DNA from: Verrucomicrobiota bacterium | GTDB taxonomy: Bacteria; Verrucomicrobiota; Verrucomicrobiia; Opitutales; Opitutaceae | DNA: 64,000 nt | Assembly (NCBI GenBank): GCA_028293545.1 | Contig: JAQGOP010000032.1 | Coordinates: forward strand, 1-64,000 | Direction of reading: 5' to 3' | Shown here: in pieces, positions 10,251-22,577 of the stretch | How the letters are laid out: each line of letters opens with the position of its first letter | How positions within the stretch are numbered: position 1 is the first letter of the stretch | Program-made: the position numbers and the translations under genes | Notes under the pieces: generated by a model | What the model saw: the letters and a program-made list of their open reading frames with translations, nothing else | Told to the model about the DNA's origin: nothing | Databases searched by the model: none

Positions 10251-11288
10251 ATGATTCTTTCGCGCCCCTTTTCGCCCGGGTTTGGCCGCTGGCTGGCCGG
10301 TTTGATCGCGATCGCCGCCTTTGTCGCACCCGCCTTCGCCGCCAAGGCCCGGCATGAGCCGGTCGCGGCGGGCCAGGCGTACAAGGGCGCGATTATCATG
10401 GACGCCGCCACCGGCGCCGTGATTTTCGAAGACCACGACGGCGAAGCCAGCCCGCCGGCGAGCATGACGAAGCTCATGACGTTCGCCGTGATCCACGATA
10501 AACTCACCAGCGGCGCCCTGACGCTCCAGACGCCGATCACCGTGATGGCCGCGGATTCCAAGATCGGCGGCACCCAGGTTTGGCTGAAGGAAAATGAAGT
10601 CTTCACCGTCGAGGATCTCCTGTACGCAGTCATGATCCAGTCCGCGAACGACGCGGCCTACGCCCTCGCCCGCACCGCCGGCGGATCGATCCAGGGTTTC
10701 GTCGACCTGATGAATGCCAAGGCGCGCGAAATCGGGATGACAAGCACCACCTTTCGCACTCCGCATGGCCTCCCGCCGACCAGTCGCCGTTCCTCCGAGG
10801 GCGACCTGACCACGCCGCGCGATTACGCGCTCCTGAGCCGTTACCTCCTGCTGAAAACGGACGTGGTCAAATACACTTCCGTGAAACGCCGGCCTTTCGG
10901 TCCCCCGGCGCGCGGCACGATCATGGATAACCACGATCATCTCTTGGGCCGGGTGCAGGGCGTCGACGGGCTCAAGACCGGTTTCACCAACAACGCGGGT
11001 TTCTGCCTCGCCGCCACCGCCCAGCGCAACGGCAAGCGGATCATCGTGGTCGTGATGGGCAGCCCTGATTCCAAGACCCGCGACCTCAAGGTCGCCGAGC
11101 TCATCGAACGTGGATTCGCAGCGCTGCCGCCGAACGGACCAAACTTCACCGCCGACAGCGGCACTCCCGTGATCGGCCCCAACGCCGCGCCCGTCAGCGC
11201 CGCGCCGATCCCGACGCTGACTCCGGTCGAACCCGCAGACGGACCCACGATCAAATTCGCCCTGCCCACGCGGCCGAATAAAAAATAG
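10251..11288 (+). CDS. dacA: D-alanyl-D-alanine carboxypeptidase, PBP5/DacA type (S11)
   Basis: Removes the terminal D-Ala from peptidoglycan pentapeptides in the periplasm. With ATG 10251 the protein has 345 residues, a signal peptide ending AFVAPAFA, and all three active-site motifs: SMTK (S71, K74), SAN (131-133) and KTG (242-244). The tail is Pro/Ala-rich, and the C-terminal PBP5 beta domain and amphipathic anchor are largely absent, so it is shorter than E. coli DacA. An upstream ATG at 10182 would give an overlong basic N-region encoded in repeat DNA. It is convergent with the His-rich transporter gene. Confidence 0.9.
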   Translation: MILSRPFSPGFGRWLAGLIAIAAFVAPAFAAKARHEPVAAGQAYKGAIIMDAATGAVIFEDHDGEASPPASMTKLMTFAVIHDKLTSGALTLQTPITVMAADSKIGGTQVWLKENEVFTVEDLLYAVMIQSANDAAYALARTAGGSIQGFVDLMNAKAREIGMTSTTFRTPHGLPPTSRRSSEGDLTTPRDYALLSRYLLLKTDVVKYTSVKRRPFGPPARGTIMDNHDHLLGRVQGVDGLKTGFTNNAGFCLAATAQRNGKRIIVVVMGSPDSKTRDLKVAELIERGFAALPPNGPNFTADSGTPVIGPNAAPVSAAPIPTLTPVEPADGPTIKFALPTRPNKK

Positions 11289-11354
11289 GCCGCCCCGCTG
11301 GATGCGCCTTCACTTTCCGTCTGTTTTTGCGCGCGTCCTCTTGCGGGACCAGCC

Positions 11355-12074
11355 TTAGCGCTCCAGAAAAATAATCAGCACGCCCAGCGCGCAGAACAAC
11401 GTGCCCAACAATCCGGATTCGTAGCGCTCGAAGTTCTTAACTTCGAAACGCTCCAAGCCGACGAGCGTGAGCCAGGTAAAAATCATCATCCCCGTCAGGG
11501 TGGCGACCGCCAGGATCAGGCTGAGGACAAAAAACCCGTGCCAGCCAAACTGCACTCCTGAGAGGTAAACCGGCAGGAAGCCCTCGCACGGCGAGAGCGT
11601 CAGCATCACGAACAATCCGCTGATCGCCGCCCAATCGCTGGAGCGATTCGAGGCGAGCGAGCTTTCCTTCAGCTCCTCGTCCCAGTGGCTGTGCTCGTGC
11701 CCGTGCCCGCATTCCTTGGAGGCCTGATGGTGTCCGCCGAGCAGGTGATGATGCTCGAGTCCGCCGCCGCGCCACTGCCGCCAAAAATAAAAAAGTCCGA
11801 TCGCCACGAGCAACCCGCCCGTCAGCCACGGAAAAGCCGCCCCAAGCTTCTGGTCAACCTGGAAACCGAACCACGCGATCGCAAGGCCCAGCAGGCTCGT
11901 CAACGCCACGTGGCCGAGCCCGGCAAACAGTGTCACCAAGAGCGTCTTGGTCCGTGTCCATTTCCGGGTCCGCGCCACCAGCACGAACGGCAGCCAGTGC
12001 GTCGGGATCGCCGCGTGGAAAAACGCCACGGTGAACCCTGTCGCAGCTACGGTCGTGAGCACGGTGGAGTTCAT
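11355..12074 (-). CDS. Polytopic membrane protein with His-rich loop, TauE/NicO-like transporter candidate
   Basis: A 239-residue protein with about six membrane segments in two halves. The first segment has FFHAAIPTHWLPF, a His-containing motif reminiscent of the HAxxPDH region of nickel/cobalt exporters, and the second half has LSPCEGFLPVYLSG. The cytoplasmic or periplasmic loop between the halves is loaded with metal ligands (LEHHHLLGGHHQ, CGHGHEHSHWDEE). A role in transition-metal transport is inferred. ATG 12074 (MNSTVLTTVAATGF) is chosen; ATG 12095 (MAGFHPIMNST) is equally possible. It diverges from hemF. Confidence 0.6.
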   Translation of the reverse strand: MNSTVLTTVAATGFTVAFFHAAIPTHWLPFVLVARTRKWTRTKTLLVTLFAGLGHVALTSLLGLAIAWFGFQVDQKLGAAFPWLTGGLLVAIGLFYFWRQWRGGGLEHHHLLGGHHQASKECGHGHEHSHWDEELKESSLASNRSSDWAAISGLFVMLTLSPCEGFLPVYLSGVQFGWHGFFVLSLILAVATLTGMMIFTWLTLVGLERFEVKNFERYESGLLGTLFCALGVLIIFLER

Positions 12075-12258
12075 GATTGGGTGGAAACCAGCCATCAACG
12101 GCGGGGGCCGGGAAGCTGTCGAACGCCAAATATGACCTCTCGATTGCGGATTTCGAATTGCGGATGCGAATATAAGCGAGCGGAGGAGGGCGGTCGGGAT
12201 GGAAGTGGCAGAAATTGCTTTCTCAACCCCCTCGCCCGTGTTCCCTTGATCGAACGCC

Positions 12259-13164
12259 ATGCCGACCGTTTCCACCGACGTCCGAAATTACCTGCTCGAG
12301 TTGCAGGATTTGATCTGTGCGGCGTTGGAGAAAGAGGACGGCGTCGCCAGGTTTCGCGAGGACGCGTGGACGCGCAGCGAAGGCGGCGGCGGTCGATCGC
12401 GGGTGATGGCCGAGGGCCCGGTATTCGAAAAAGCGGGCGTGGGATTTTCCCACGTGACCGGCGCCAGCCTGCCCCCTTCAGCGACCGCTCATCGCCCGGA
12501 ACTGGCGGGCCAGCCATGGGAGGCGTTTGGCGTCTCGCTCGTGACCCATCCGCGCAATCCTTACGTTCCGACCAGCCACATGAACGTCCGTTTTTTCAGC
12601 GCCGGACCCGCGGCCAGCCCGACGTGGTGGTTCGGCGGCGGCTTCGACCTCACGCCTTATTACGGGTTCGAGGATGATGCGGTGGCGTGGCATCGGGCCG
12701 CGCGCGCCGCAGTTTCGCCATTCGGTGATTCGCTTTACCCGCGGTTCAAGCGCGCCTGCGACGATTATTTTTTCCTGAAGCACCGCCACGAACCGCGCGG
12801 CGTCGGTGGTTTGTTTTTCGACGACTTCAATGAACTGGGTTTCGACCAGTCGTTCGCCTTGATGCGCGCGGTGGGCGATGCGTTCCTGCCCGCGTATGGC
12901 CCGATCGTCGCCCGGCGAAAATCCACGCCATCCGGCGAGCGCGAACGCCAGTTCCAACTCTACCGCCGCGGGCGTTACGTGGAGTTCAACCTGGTCTGGG
13001 ATCGCGGCACTCATTTCGGGCTGCAAAGCGGCGGCCGCACCGAGTCGATCCTCATGTCCCTTCCGCCGCTGGTCCGCTGGGATTACGACTGGAAACCGCA
13101 GCCAGGCAGCGAGGAAGCGCGCCTCTACGACGTTTTCCTGAAACCCCGCAATTGGGCCGAATGA
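12259..13164 (+). CDS. hemF: Oxygen-dependent coproporphyrinogen III oxidase
   Basis: Converts coproporphyrinogen III to protoporphyrinogen IX with O2 in the cytosol. The protein has 301 residues, the standard HemF length. It has [57 protein letters not shown], the [20 protein letters not shown] signature and a C-terminal [18 protein letters not shown] 12259 is chosen. First gene of a three-gene heme cluster with hemE and hemY; an inverted repeat separates it from hemE, so co-transcription is likely but not certain. Use of HemF implies aerobic growth. Confidence 0.95.
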   Translation: MPTVSTDVRNYLLELQDLICAALEKEDGVARFREDAWTRSEGGGGRSRVMAEGPVFEKAGVGFSHVTGASLPPSATAHRPELAGQPWEAFGVSLVTHPRNPYVPTSHMNVRFFSAGPAASPTWWFGGGFDLTPYYGFEDDAVAWHRAARAAVSPFGDSLYPRFKRACDDYFFLKHRHEPRGVGGLFFDDFNELGFDQSFALMRAVGDAFLPAYGPIVARRKSTPSGERERQFQLYRRGRYVEFNLVWDRGTHFGLQSGGRTESILMSLPPLVRWDYDWKPQPGSEEARLYDVFLKPRNWAE

Positions 13165-13177
13165 ATTCACGATTCAC

Positions 13178-13260
13178 GAGGGACGATTTACGACGCGGGA
13201 AACCGCGGTCCATTCAGCCTGTTCCCATCCTTTCGATTCCGCCCCGGACAATCGTCCCTC
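13178..13260. repeat. Inverted repeat between hemF and hemE
   Basis: gagggacgatt at 13178-13188 and aatcgtccctc at 13250-13260 are perfect 11 bp inverted copies, flanked by partly matching tcgtaaattt-like sequence. This could fold into a hairpin in the hemF-hemE transcript. It is one more of the short intergenic inverted repeats in the window. Confidence 0.5.
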
Positions 13261-13280
13261 CTTCCTCGTAAATTTGACCC

Positions 13281-14309
13281 ATGACTTCCCGCGAAAGATT
13301 CCTTGCCGCATGCGCGTGCACGCCGCTCGACCGGCCGCCGATCTGGATCATGCGGCAGGCGGGCCGCTACCTGCCGGAATACCGCGCGCTGAAAGCGAAG
13401 TCGTCTTTCCTTGAGATGGTGCGCACACCCGCGCTTGCCGCGGAAGTCACGCTGCAGCCGCTGCGTCGTTTCGAATTCGATGCGGCGATCCTGTTTTCGG
13501 ACATCCTCGTGATCCCGGAGGCGCTCGGCCAAGGCTATCGGTTCCGCGAAGAAGGTGGCATCGGGATGGATTACCGCCTCGAGACCCGCGCCCAGGTCGA
13601 CGCCCTCGCTTCGCCCGACGCCGCGCCCGAACGTCTGGCCTACGTTGGGCAGACCCTCGCGCTCCTGAAGAAGGAGCTCGCCGGGCAAAAAGCGCTGCTG
13701 GGTTTCGGTGGGTCCCCCTGGACCTTGGCGACGTACATGGTCGAAGGCGGCAGCTCCGACGAATTTGAGCGCATCAAGCTGCTCTTCTACACCGATCGCG
13801 CGACTTTTGAAGCGCTCCTCGAAAAGCTCACCGCAGCCTTGATCGCCTATTTCCGGATGCAAATCTCGGCCGGCGCCGATGCGATCCAGATTTTCGATTC
13901 CTGGGGCGGCATCATTGCCGGTCAGGACTACGAGGCCGCGTCGCTGAAATGGATCCGCCAGGTCATCGCCTCCCTGCCGCGCGATTTCCCGGTGATCATT
14001 TATGCGAAGAACACGGCGCCGCACCTCATGGACCAGGCGTTCACCGGCGCGCGCGTGCTCAGCGTCGATTGGACGAATGAACTCTCGATTGTCCGACGCA
14101 CCCTCCCCGCGAATATCGCCGTGCAGGGCAACCTTGATCCCGTCCTTTTGAATACGACGCCTGAAATCGTGCGCGCGGAATCGTCGCGGCTCCTGGAATC
14201 GATGCGAGGCTCCGCCGGGCACATTTTCAACCTCGGCCACGGGATCCTTCCGCAGGCAAAACTCGAGTGCGTCGAGTCGCTCGTCGACACCGTGACATCG
14301 TGGCAATAA
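13281..14309 (+). CDS. hemE: Uroporphyrinogen decarboxylase
   Basis: Decarboxylates the four acetate side chains of uroporphyrinogen III to give coproporphyrinogen III, the substrate of HemF next door. The protein has 342 residues. It contains the N-terminal substrate-binding signature IWIMRQAGRYLPEYRALK, FSDILVIPEALGQGY, GFGGSPWTLATYMVEGG, IFDSWGGIIAGQDYE, and NLGHGILPQAKLECVESLVD at the end. ATG 13281 is chosen. Its 3' end overlaps the start of hemY. Confidence 0.96.
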   Translation: MTSRERFLAACACTPLDRPPIWIMRQAGRYLPEYRALKAKSSFLEMVRTPALAAEVTLQPLRRFEFDAAILFSDILVIPEALGQGYRFREEGGIGMDYRLETRAQVDALASPDAAPERLAYVGQTLALLKKELAGQKALLGFGGSPWTLATYMVEGGSSDEFERIKLLFYTDRATFEALLEKLTAALIAYFRMQISAGADAIQIFDSWGGIIAGQDYEAASLKWIRQVIASLPRDFPVIIYAKNTAPHLMDQAFTGARVLSVDWTNELSIVRRTLPANIAVQGNLDPVLLNTTPEIVRAESSRLLESMRGSAGHIFNLGHGILPQAKLECVESLVDTVTSWQ

Positions 14310-15709
14310 ATTCATCCCCGGCGTTTCCGGCTTCGCATCCGACGTCCGCCCGCTCGGTCGCCGTCCTGGGCGCGGGCATCACCGGCCTCACCGCGGCGCA
14401 TCGCCTCGCCGAGCGCGGCGTGCGCGTGCGCGTATTCGAGCAATCCGGCCGGGCGGGCGGCGCGATCCGCACGGAAAATGTGGACGGCTGGCTGGTGGAA
14501 GCCGGGCCGAACTCCATCCTGTCCGGCACGCCGGAAGTCGCGGCCCTTATCAATGAACTGGGTTTGGCGCGCGACATGGTCACCGCTAGCAGCGCGGCCC
14601 AGAATCGTTATGTCGTGCGCCGCGGCCGGCCGATCCCGGTGCCCCTCTCGCCGCCCGCATTTCTCCGGTCGCCGCTGTTTTCCCTGCCCGCGAAGGTGCG
14701 GCTGCTCGTCGAGCTGGTTTCGGGCCGCCGGATTCGCACGTCCGACCTGAGCATCGAGGATCTCATCCGCTCCCATTTCGGTCAGGAGATCGTCGACTAC
14801 GCGCTCAATCCCCTCGTGAGCGGCATCTGCGCCGGCGATCCAAAAAAATTATCGGCGCGCTACGCTTTCCCCAAATTGTGGGAGCTCGAGCGCCAGCACG
14901 GATCGCTGCTGCGCGGCCAGCGCGCGCTGGCGCAATGGCGCGAGGCCCGACGGGAGCCGCCGCCGGCGATCTTCTCGTTCGCGCACGGCTTGCAGACTCT
15001 GCCCTACGCCCTCGCGTCGCGGCTGCCCGGGGGGTCGCTCACGCTCGGGGCGCGTTTGGAAGGGTTGGTCCCGGGACCAAAATGGAACGTGATCTGGAAC
15101 GACGGCGAAGGCACGGTCACCGAATCGTTCGACGCCGTCATCGCCGCGCTGCCCGCGCCCGCTTTGGCCACCCTCCGTTTCGGGCTGCTCGGCGAACGGC
15201 CGCTCGCGGGCTTGGCGACGATTGAGCACCCGCCGGTCACCTCGCTGTTCCTCGGCTACCGACGCGACCAAGTGCGCCATCCGCTCGATGGGTTCGGCAT
15301 GCTGGTTCCCGCGGTGGAACGCCGCTCGGTCCTGGGCGTATTGTTCTCGTCGTCGGTGTTTGCCGGCCGCGCGCCCGCGGGACATGTTGCGCTCACGGTG
15401 ATGGTCGGCGGCGCGCGGCAGGCGCATTTGGCCGGGCAAGCTCCGAAGGAAATGCTCGAGTGGGTCCGCCCTGATCTCCAGGAACTGCTCGGCGTATCGG
15501 GCGAACCGGTTTTCGTGCGGCAGAACCACTGGCCGAAGGCGATCCCACAGTACAACCTGGGATTTGAGCGTCATCTCGAAGCCATCGCCGCCTGCGAGGC
15601 TGCGAATCCCGGGCTCCACATCGGCGGCCAGGCGCGTGACGGGATTTCGGTCCCGGCCTGCCTCGCCGCCGGGGAATCGCTGGCGCTGCGCGCAATTTCG
15701 CCGGCCTGA
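14300..15709 (+). CDS. hemY: Protoporphyrinogen oxidase, FAD-dependent (HemY type)
   Basis: Oxidises protoporphyrinogen IX to protoporphyrin IX, completing the branch begun by HemE and HemF. The dinucleotide-binding motif SVAVLGAGITGLTAAHRL is followed by RAGGAIRTENVDGWLVEAGPNS, the classic PPO/amine-oxidase start. The C-terminus has GNxxxG-type FAD contacts in the form GLHIGGQARDGISVPACLAAG. Length is about 470 residues. The start is uncertain: only GTG codons are available, at 14300 (10 nt overlap with hemE) or 14267 (43 nt overlap). I chose 14300. Tight overlap indicates translational coupling. Because HemF lies upstream, the protoporphyrin-dependent pathway is implied rather than coproheme. 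Confidence 0.9.
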   Translation: MAINSSPAFPASHPTSARSVAVLGAGITGLTAAHRLAERGVRVRVFEQSGRAGGAIRTENVDGWLVEAGPNSILSGTPEVAALINELGLARDMVTASSAAQNRYVVRRGRPIPVPLSPPAFLRSPLFSLPAKVRLLVELVSGRRIRTSDLSIEDLIRSHFGQEIVDYALNPLVSGICAGDPKKLSARYAFPKLWELERQHGSLLRGQRALAQWREARREPPPAIFSFAHGLQTLPYALASRLPGGSLTLGARLEGLVPGPKWNVIWNDGEGTVTESFDAVIAALPAPALATLRFGLLGERPLAGLATIEHPPVTSLFLGYRRDQVRHPLDGFGMLVPAVERRSVLGVLFSSSVFAGRAPAGHVALTVMVGGARQAHLAGQAPKEMLEWVRPDLQELLGVSGEPVFVRQNHWPKAIPQYNLGFERHLEAIAACEAANPGLHIGGQARDGISVPACLAAGESLALRAISPA

Positions 15710-15868
15710 CAACGCCGGAGGCGCTCCAGCCCTCACCTTGCGCGCGGCGACCCCCGGCATGCGAAGGGGATCCGCGCGTCCCAGCCTCCTTTTACCGAGG
15801 TAGTTTCTCCCGGTGTCTCCCCTTGACTCACTGTTTTCCCGGCCTAGCCTCGCGCGTTTTCTTCAGGC

Positions 15869-18718
<2,850 letters not shown>

Positions 18719-18744
18719 CTTTCTTACCCCCCCCAATTCTCCCC

Positions 18745-19632
18745 ATGGCTAAACATAAACCGAAACCCACTGCGAAAAAGCCCGCTGCTCCACCTGCCAA
18801 ATCCGCCCCCGCGAAACACGCGGCCCCGGCGCGGAAACCCGCCCCGGCGGGCAAGCAGGCCGTCAAGGCTTCTCCCTCTACCATGGCCAAACCGTCCAAA
18901 AAAACCGCCCTGCGCGACAGCATCCTCAAGCGCGCGGCTCCCGCCAAACCCATTGCGTTCAGCCTCGATGAGGTTCGCGCCATCGCGAAAACCGTCACCA
19001 GCAAGCCGGTCGCGCTCGACGCCAAGACGGGGAAAGTCGCCGTCAAGCCGGCGCCGAAAGCCCTCGAACCTCTCAAGCCGGCCAAGCCGCACCACGTCAA
19101 GGCGGCTTCCCTCGCTGACATCCTGGGCTTCAATCCCAAGAAAGCCCGCGCCCCGCTCGTCGACGATGGCAAGGACGTCCCGGAGAAGTTCAAGCGCTTC
19201 CACAAGCTCCTGATCGACCTCCGCAATCACCTCACCGCGGGCATCACGCTGCACTCCGAGGAAACCCTGAAACGCTCCAGCAAGGAAGACAGTGGCGACC
19301 TTTCCAGTTACGGGCAGCACATGGCCGACGCCGGCACGGATACCTTTGACCGCGACTTCGCCCTGAGCCTCGTCTCGAGCGAGCAGGAAGCGCTCTCCGA
19401 GATCGACGCTGCGATCAAACGCATCCACGACGGCAGCTACGGCATCTGCGAAATCACCCAGAAGCCGATTTCGAAGGACCGCCTTCTCGCCGTTCCCTTC
19501 ACCCGTCACTCCGCCGAAGCCCAGAAGGATATCGAGCGCAACCGCTACCGCAGCCGGACCGCCGGCGGCCTGTTCGGCGAAGGCGAAGAAGGCGGCAAGA
19601 TCGCGAGCGACGACGGTGGCGGCGACGAGTAA
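18745..19632 (+). CDS. DksA/TraR-like protein with Lys/Pro/Ala-rich N-terminal tail and degenerate zinc finger
   Basis: A 295-residue protein. Residues 1-65 are low complexity (repeated KPAAP, KSAPAK, ARKPAPAGK), like a histone H1 or AlgP-type DNA-binding tail. The C-terminal 140 residues match DksA: a long helical hairpin (VPEKFKRFHKLLIDLRNHL, with LSSEQEALSEIDAAIKRIHDG) and the finger-like SYGICEITQKPISKDRLLAVPFTRHSAEAQ split here across the motif. Only one of the four zinc cysteines remains. It may modulate RNA polymerase, or be structural. It sits between ileS (26 nt gap) and lspA (17 nt overlap), so the three are probably co-transcribed. Confidence 0.8.
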   Translation: MAKHKPKPTAKKPAAPPAKSAPAKHAAPARKPAPAGKQAVKASPSTMAKPSKKTALRDSILKRAAPAKPIAFSLDEVRAIAKTVTSKPVALDAKTGKVAVKPAPKALEPLKPAKPHHVKAASLADILGFNPKKARAPLVDDGKDVPEKFKRFHKLLIDLRNHLTAGITLHSEETLKRSSKEDSGDLSSYGQHMADAGTDTFDRDFALSLVSSEQEALSEIDAAIKRIHDGSYGICEITQKPISKDRLLAVPFTRHSAEAQKDIERNRYRSRTAGGLFGEGEEGGKIASDDGGGDE

Positions 19633-20176
19633 GCCGACCGTGACCGCCGGCGAGCCCACGTCCGACTCCCCGCCCCATCCGCCCGCGCCCATCCTGCGAC
19701 GGGCCCAGGCTTACGGAGTCTTCTGGGTGCTTGCCGCCGGGGTCTTCCTGGCTGACCAGGTCAGCAAGTATCTCATCGGCGCCCGCCTGCCCTTCGGCAC
19801 CTACGGCGAACCCGGCGCGATCCCGGTCATCCGGAATTTTTTCTACCTTGTTCACGTCGGCAACACCGGCGCCGCGTGGAGCATGTTCTCGGGGCGCAGT
19901 GTCGTGCTCGCCTTGGTCGCAGCCGCCACCCTGGCCGCGATCTTTGTCTGGCGCCGCGCGCTCGGGCTCCGCGACCGGGTCACCCAGGTCAGCTTCGGCC
20001 TTCTTTGCGGCGGCATCATGGGTAATCTCGTCGACCGTTTGAAACACGGACACGTCATCGATTTCCTGGACCTCCATTTCGGCAGCTATGTCTATCCCAC
20101 GTTCAACTTGGCGGACTCCGGGATCTGTATCGGGGTTGGCCTGTACCTGATTCACTCGCTGCGTCATCCCGACTAG
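19616..20176 (+). CDS. lspA: Lipoprotein signal peptidase II
   Basis: Aspartyl protease of the inner membrane that cleaves signal peptides of prolipoproteins. The protein has 186 residues and four membrane segments, with the family motifs [39 protein letters not shown] (first catalytic Asp) and [13 protein letters not shown] (second catalytic Asp). The start is GTG 19616, which overlaps the DksA-like gene by 17 nt; this start gives a somewhat long hydrophilic leader (about 30 residues) before the first membrane helix. Last gene of the ileS cluster. Confidence 0.95.
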   Translation: MAATSKPTVTAGEPTSDSPPHPPAPILRRAQAYGVFWVLAAGVFLADQVSKYLIGARLPFGTYGEPGAIPVIRNFFYLVHVGNTGAAWSMFSGRSVVLALVAAATLAAIFVWRRALGLRDRVTQVSFGLLCGGIMGNLVDRLKHGHVIDFLDLHFGSYVYPTFNLADSGICIGVGLYLIHSLRHPD

Positions 20177-20310
20177 GTTTTCGCGTCGCACGACTTGGCG
20201 GCACCCTCACTTGGAATCCGCGAAAGGCGATCAAGGACCACCCAACGGTCGTCTTGATCTTCGCCCGACTCTGCGTCCAATTAGGTTTTCGCTCCGCGCG
20301 AAACCTTCTT

Positions 20311-21537
20311 ATGAGCACCGCTACCGTTCCCTCCCTGGACCGATTCTCCCTGCCGAACGCCTCCGGGCATTTTGGCGGCTATGGCGGCGTCTTCGTGCCG
20401 GAAACCCTGATGACCGCGTTGCAGGACCTGGCCGTCGCCTACGAGTCGGCGCGGAAGGACCCGCAATTTCAAAAGGAGCTGAGGGATCATTTGAAGGAAT
20501 TCGCCGGTCGGCCGACCGAGCTTTATTTCGCGGCGCGCCTGACCGAGCACTGCGGCGGCGCGAAGATTTACCTGAAGCGCGAAGACCTGCTCCACACCGG
20601 CGCGCACAAGATCAACAATGCCCTGGCCCAGGCTCTCCTCGCCCGGCGCATGGGCAAGAAGCGGATCATCGCCGAAACCGGCGCCGGGCAGCACGGCGTG
20701 GCGACCGCCGCGGCGTGCGCGAAGTTCGGGCTGGAATGCGTGGTCTACATGGGCGCGCACGACATGGAGCGGCAGGCGTTGAATGTTTTTCGGATGCGGC
20801 TGATGGGCGCGGAAGTCCGCGGCGTCGAGGCCGGGCAAAAGACCCTCAAGGAAGCCATCAACGAGGCGATGCGCGATTGGGTCACCAACGTCCGCAGCAC
20901 CCACTACATCCTCGGCACGGCGTATGGCTCGCATCCCTACCCGATGATGGTGCGCGATTTTCACCGCGTGATCGGACTCGAGGCGAAGGAGCAGATCCTC
21001 GCCCGCGAAGGGCGGCTGCCCGACGAACTCATCGCGTGTGTGGGCGGCGGGAGCAACGCGATCGGCCTTTTCTTCGAGTTTCTCGAGGATGCCGGCGTGA
21101 AAATGACCGGCGTCGAGGCCGGCGGCCACGGCATCAAGCGCGGCGAACATGCCGCGCGTTTCGCCGGCGGGCGTCTCGGCGTGCTCCAGGGCTGCAAGAC
21201 GTTCCTGCTGCAGGACGCCGAGGGCCAGATCGAGCTGACCCACTCGGTGAGCGCCGGCTTGGATTACGCCGCCGTCGGGCCGGAGCATGCGTTTTACCGC
21301 GACCGCGGGCGGATCGATTTCGCCTACGCGACCGACGACGAAGTGCTCGAAACGTTTAAACTTTGCTCGCGCCTTGAGGGCATCATTCCCGCCCTCGAAT
21401 CCACCCACGCCCTGGTGGAAGGCGTCAAACGCGCGAAGGTGTTGGGCCGCGACAAGATCATCATCGTGAACCTCTCCGGTCGCGGCGACAAAGACGTCCA
21501 GCAAGTCGCCAAGCTCCTCGGCGAGAAGTCATCCTGA
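20311..21537 (+). CDS. trpB: Tryptophan synthase beta subunit
   Basis: Condenses indole with serine, PLP-dependent. The protein has 408 residues, TrpB1 type. The N-terminus has [16 protein letters not shown]; the PLP lysine lies in [18 protein letters not shown]; the phosphate-binding loop is [12 protein letters not shown]; the C-terminal region has [17 protein letters not shown] 20311 (MSTATVPSL) is chosen. No trpA or other trp gene is next to it in the window, so the alpha subunit must be encoded elsewhere. The 134 bp upstream contains no Trp-rich leader peptide that I could find. Confidence 0.96.
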   Translation: MSTATVPSLDRFSLPNASGHFGGYGGVFVPETLMTALQDLAVAYESARKDPQFQKELRDHLKEFAGRPTELYFAARLTEHCGGAKIYLKREDLLHTGAHKINNALAQALLARRMGKKRIIAETGAGQHGVATAAACAKFGLECVVYMGAHDMERQALNVFRMRLMGAEVRGVEAGQKTLKEAINEAMRDWVTNVRSTHYILGTAYGSHPYPMMVRDFHRVIGLEAKEQILAREGRLPDELIACVGGGSNAIGLFFEFLEDAGVKMTGVEAGGHGIKRGEHAARFAGGRLGVLQGCKTFLLQDAEGQIELTHSVSAGLDYAAVGPEHAFYRDRGRIDFAYATDDEVLETFKLCSRLEGIIPALESTHALVEGVKRAKVLGRDKIIIVNLSGRGDKDVQQVAKLLGEKSS

Positions 21538-21558
21538 GCGCTCCAGCTCCGCCCGCAT

Positions 21559-21637
21559 CTAAACGTGGACGGAGCCCAACCCGTTCGACGAGCCCAAGGT
21601 CTTCGGCCGCGCGTCCGGAACAACCCGCTCCACCGCG
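21559..21637. repeat. CGCTCCACC-family intergenic repeat
   Basis: tctaaacgtggacggagccc ... cgctccaccg, the same start and end blocks as the repeats at 2063-2110, 58969-59020 and 60932-60984. It lies in the trpB-yicC gap with no coding potential. Confidence 0.5.
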
Positions 21638-21703
21638 GTTTCGGCGCCGGGCTGACGCGGAAATTGTTTTGGCGTTTCTCGGTTTGGCCGTTGAAGTCGA
21701 CGC

Positions 21704-22576
21704 ATGAAGAGCATGACCGGCTACGGACGCGGGATCGCGGGACTCGAGAGCCAAACCTTGACGGTCCAGATGAGCGCCGTGAACCGGAAGACGCTCGACC
21801 TCGCGATCCGGCTCCCCGACGCGTGGGACAGCCTCGAGGCAATCGTCGCCGAACAGGTCCGCAAGGTCGCCCATCGCGGCCGGATCAGCGTCGTCGTCGA
21901 ACTCACGGGCACCAAGGGCCCGAGCGAAATTGTCTGGGATGAAACCGAGGTGGGCACCGCGCTCGATCGGCTGGCGGACCTCGCGGATGCCCGCGGCCTC
22001 ACCTTCACCCCCACTTCGGAATTGCTGTGGTCGATCGCGAACGCGCAGCGGAGGAACATCGAAGTCCCCACCGCCGACGCGGCGGCCTCGGCTGTCCTGG
22101 CCGCGCTCAACGACGCCCTGCGCGGTTTCGCCGCGATGCGCGCGATGGAAGGTGAAGCTCTCCTCATCGATTTCATCACCCGCCTCGCCACGCTGCGCAC
22201 GCACGTCGACGCGATCGCCGTGCGCGCACCGCTGGTGCCGGCAGCCTACCGCGAGCAAATGCTCCAGCGCCTGCGCCAGGCGGAACTCGAGCTCGACCTC
22301 GATGACGAGCGGGTGCTCAAGGAGATCGCGCTCTTCGCGGATCGGTGCGACGTCACGGAGGAGCTCACGCGCCTGCGGAGCCATTTCGAGCAATTCACCG
22401 CGCTGCTGAAATCGAACGGCGAGATTGGCCGCAAATCGGAATTCATTCTCCAGGAGATCGGCCGCGAGGTGAACACGATCGGGAGCAAGGCCAACGACCT
22501 CACGATTTCCCGCGCCGTCATCGAGCTGAAGAACGAGCTCGAACGCATCCGCGAGCAGATCGCCAACGTCGAATAA
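21704..22576 (+). CDS. yicC: YicC family protein (putative endoribonuclease)
   Basis: A 290-residue member of the YicC/YloC family, for which endoribonuclease activity has been reported in E. coli and relatives. The N-terminal signature MKSMTGYGRG is intact. The C-terminal DUF1732 part is intact too: SEFILQEIGREVNTIGSKA, NDLTISRAVIELKNELERI, REQIANVE at the very end. ATG 21704 is chosen. Its stop is 1 nt from the stop of the convergent phosphatase gene. Confidence 0.92.
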   Translation: MKSMTGYGRGIAGLESQTLTVQMSAVNRKTLDLAIRLPDAWDSLEAIVAEQVRKVAHRGRISVVVELTGTKGPSEIVWDETEVGTALDRLADLADARGLTFTPTSELLWSIANAQRRNIEVPTADAAASAVLAALNDALRGFAAMRAMEGEALLIDFITRLATLRTHVDAIAVRAPLVPAAYREQMLQRLRQAELELDLDDERVLKEIALFADRCDVTEELTRLRSHFEQFTALLKSNGEIGRKSEFILQEIGREVNTIGSKANDLTISRAVIELKNELERIREQIANVE

Positions 22577-22577
22577 A

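Noticed and set aside
20177..20310. Tryptophan attenuator upstream of trpB
   Set aside because: No Trp-rich leader peptide and no mutually exclusive hairpins could be identified.
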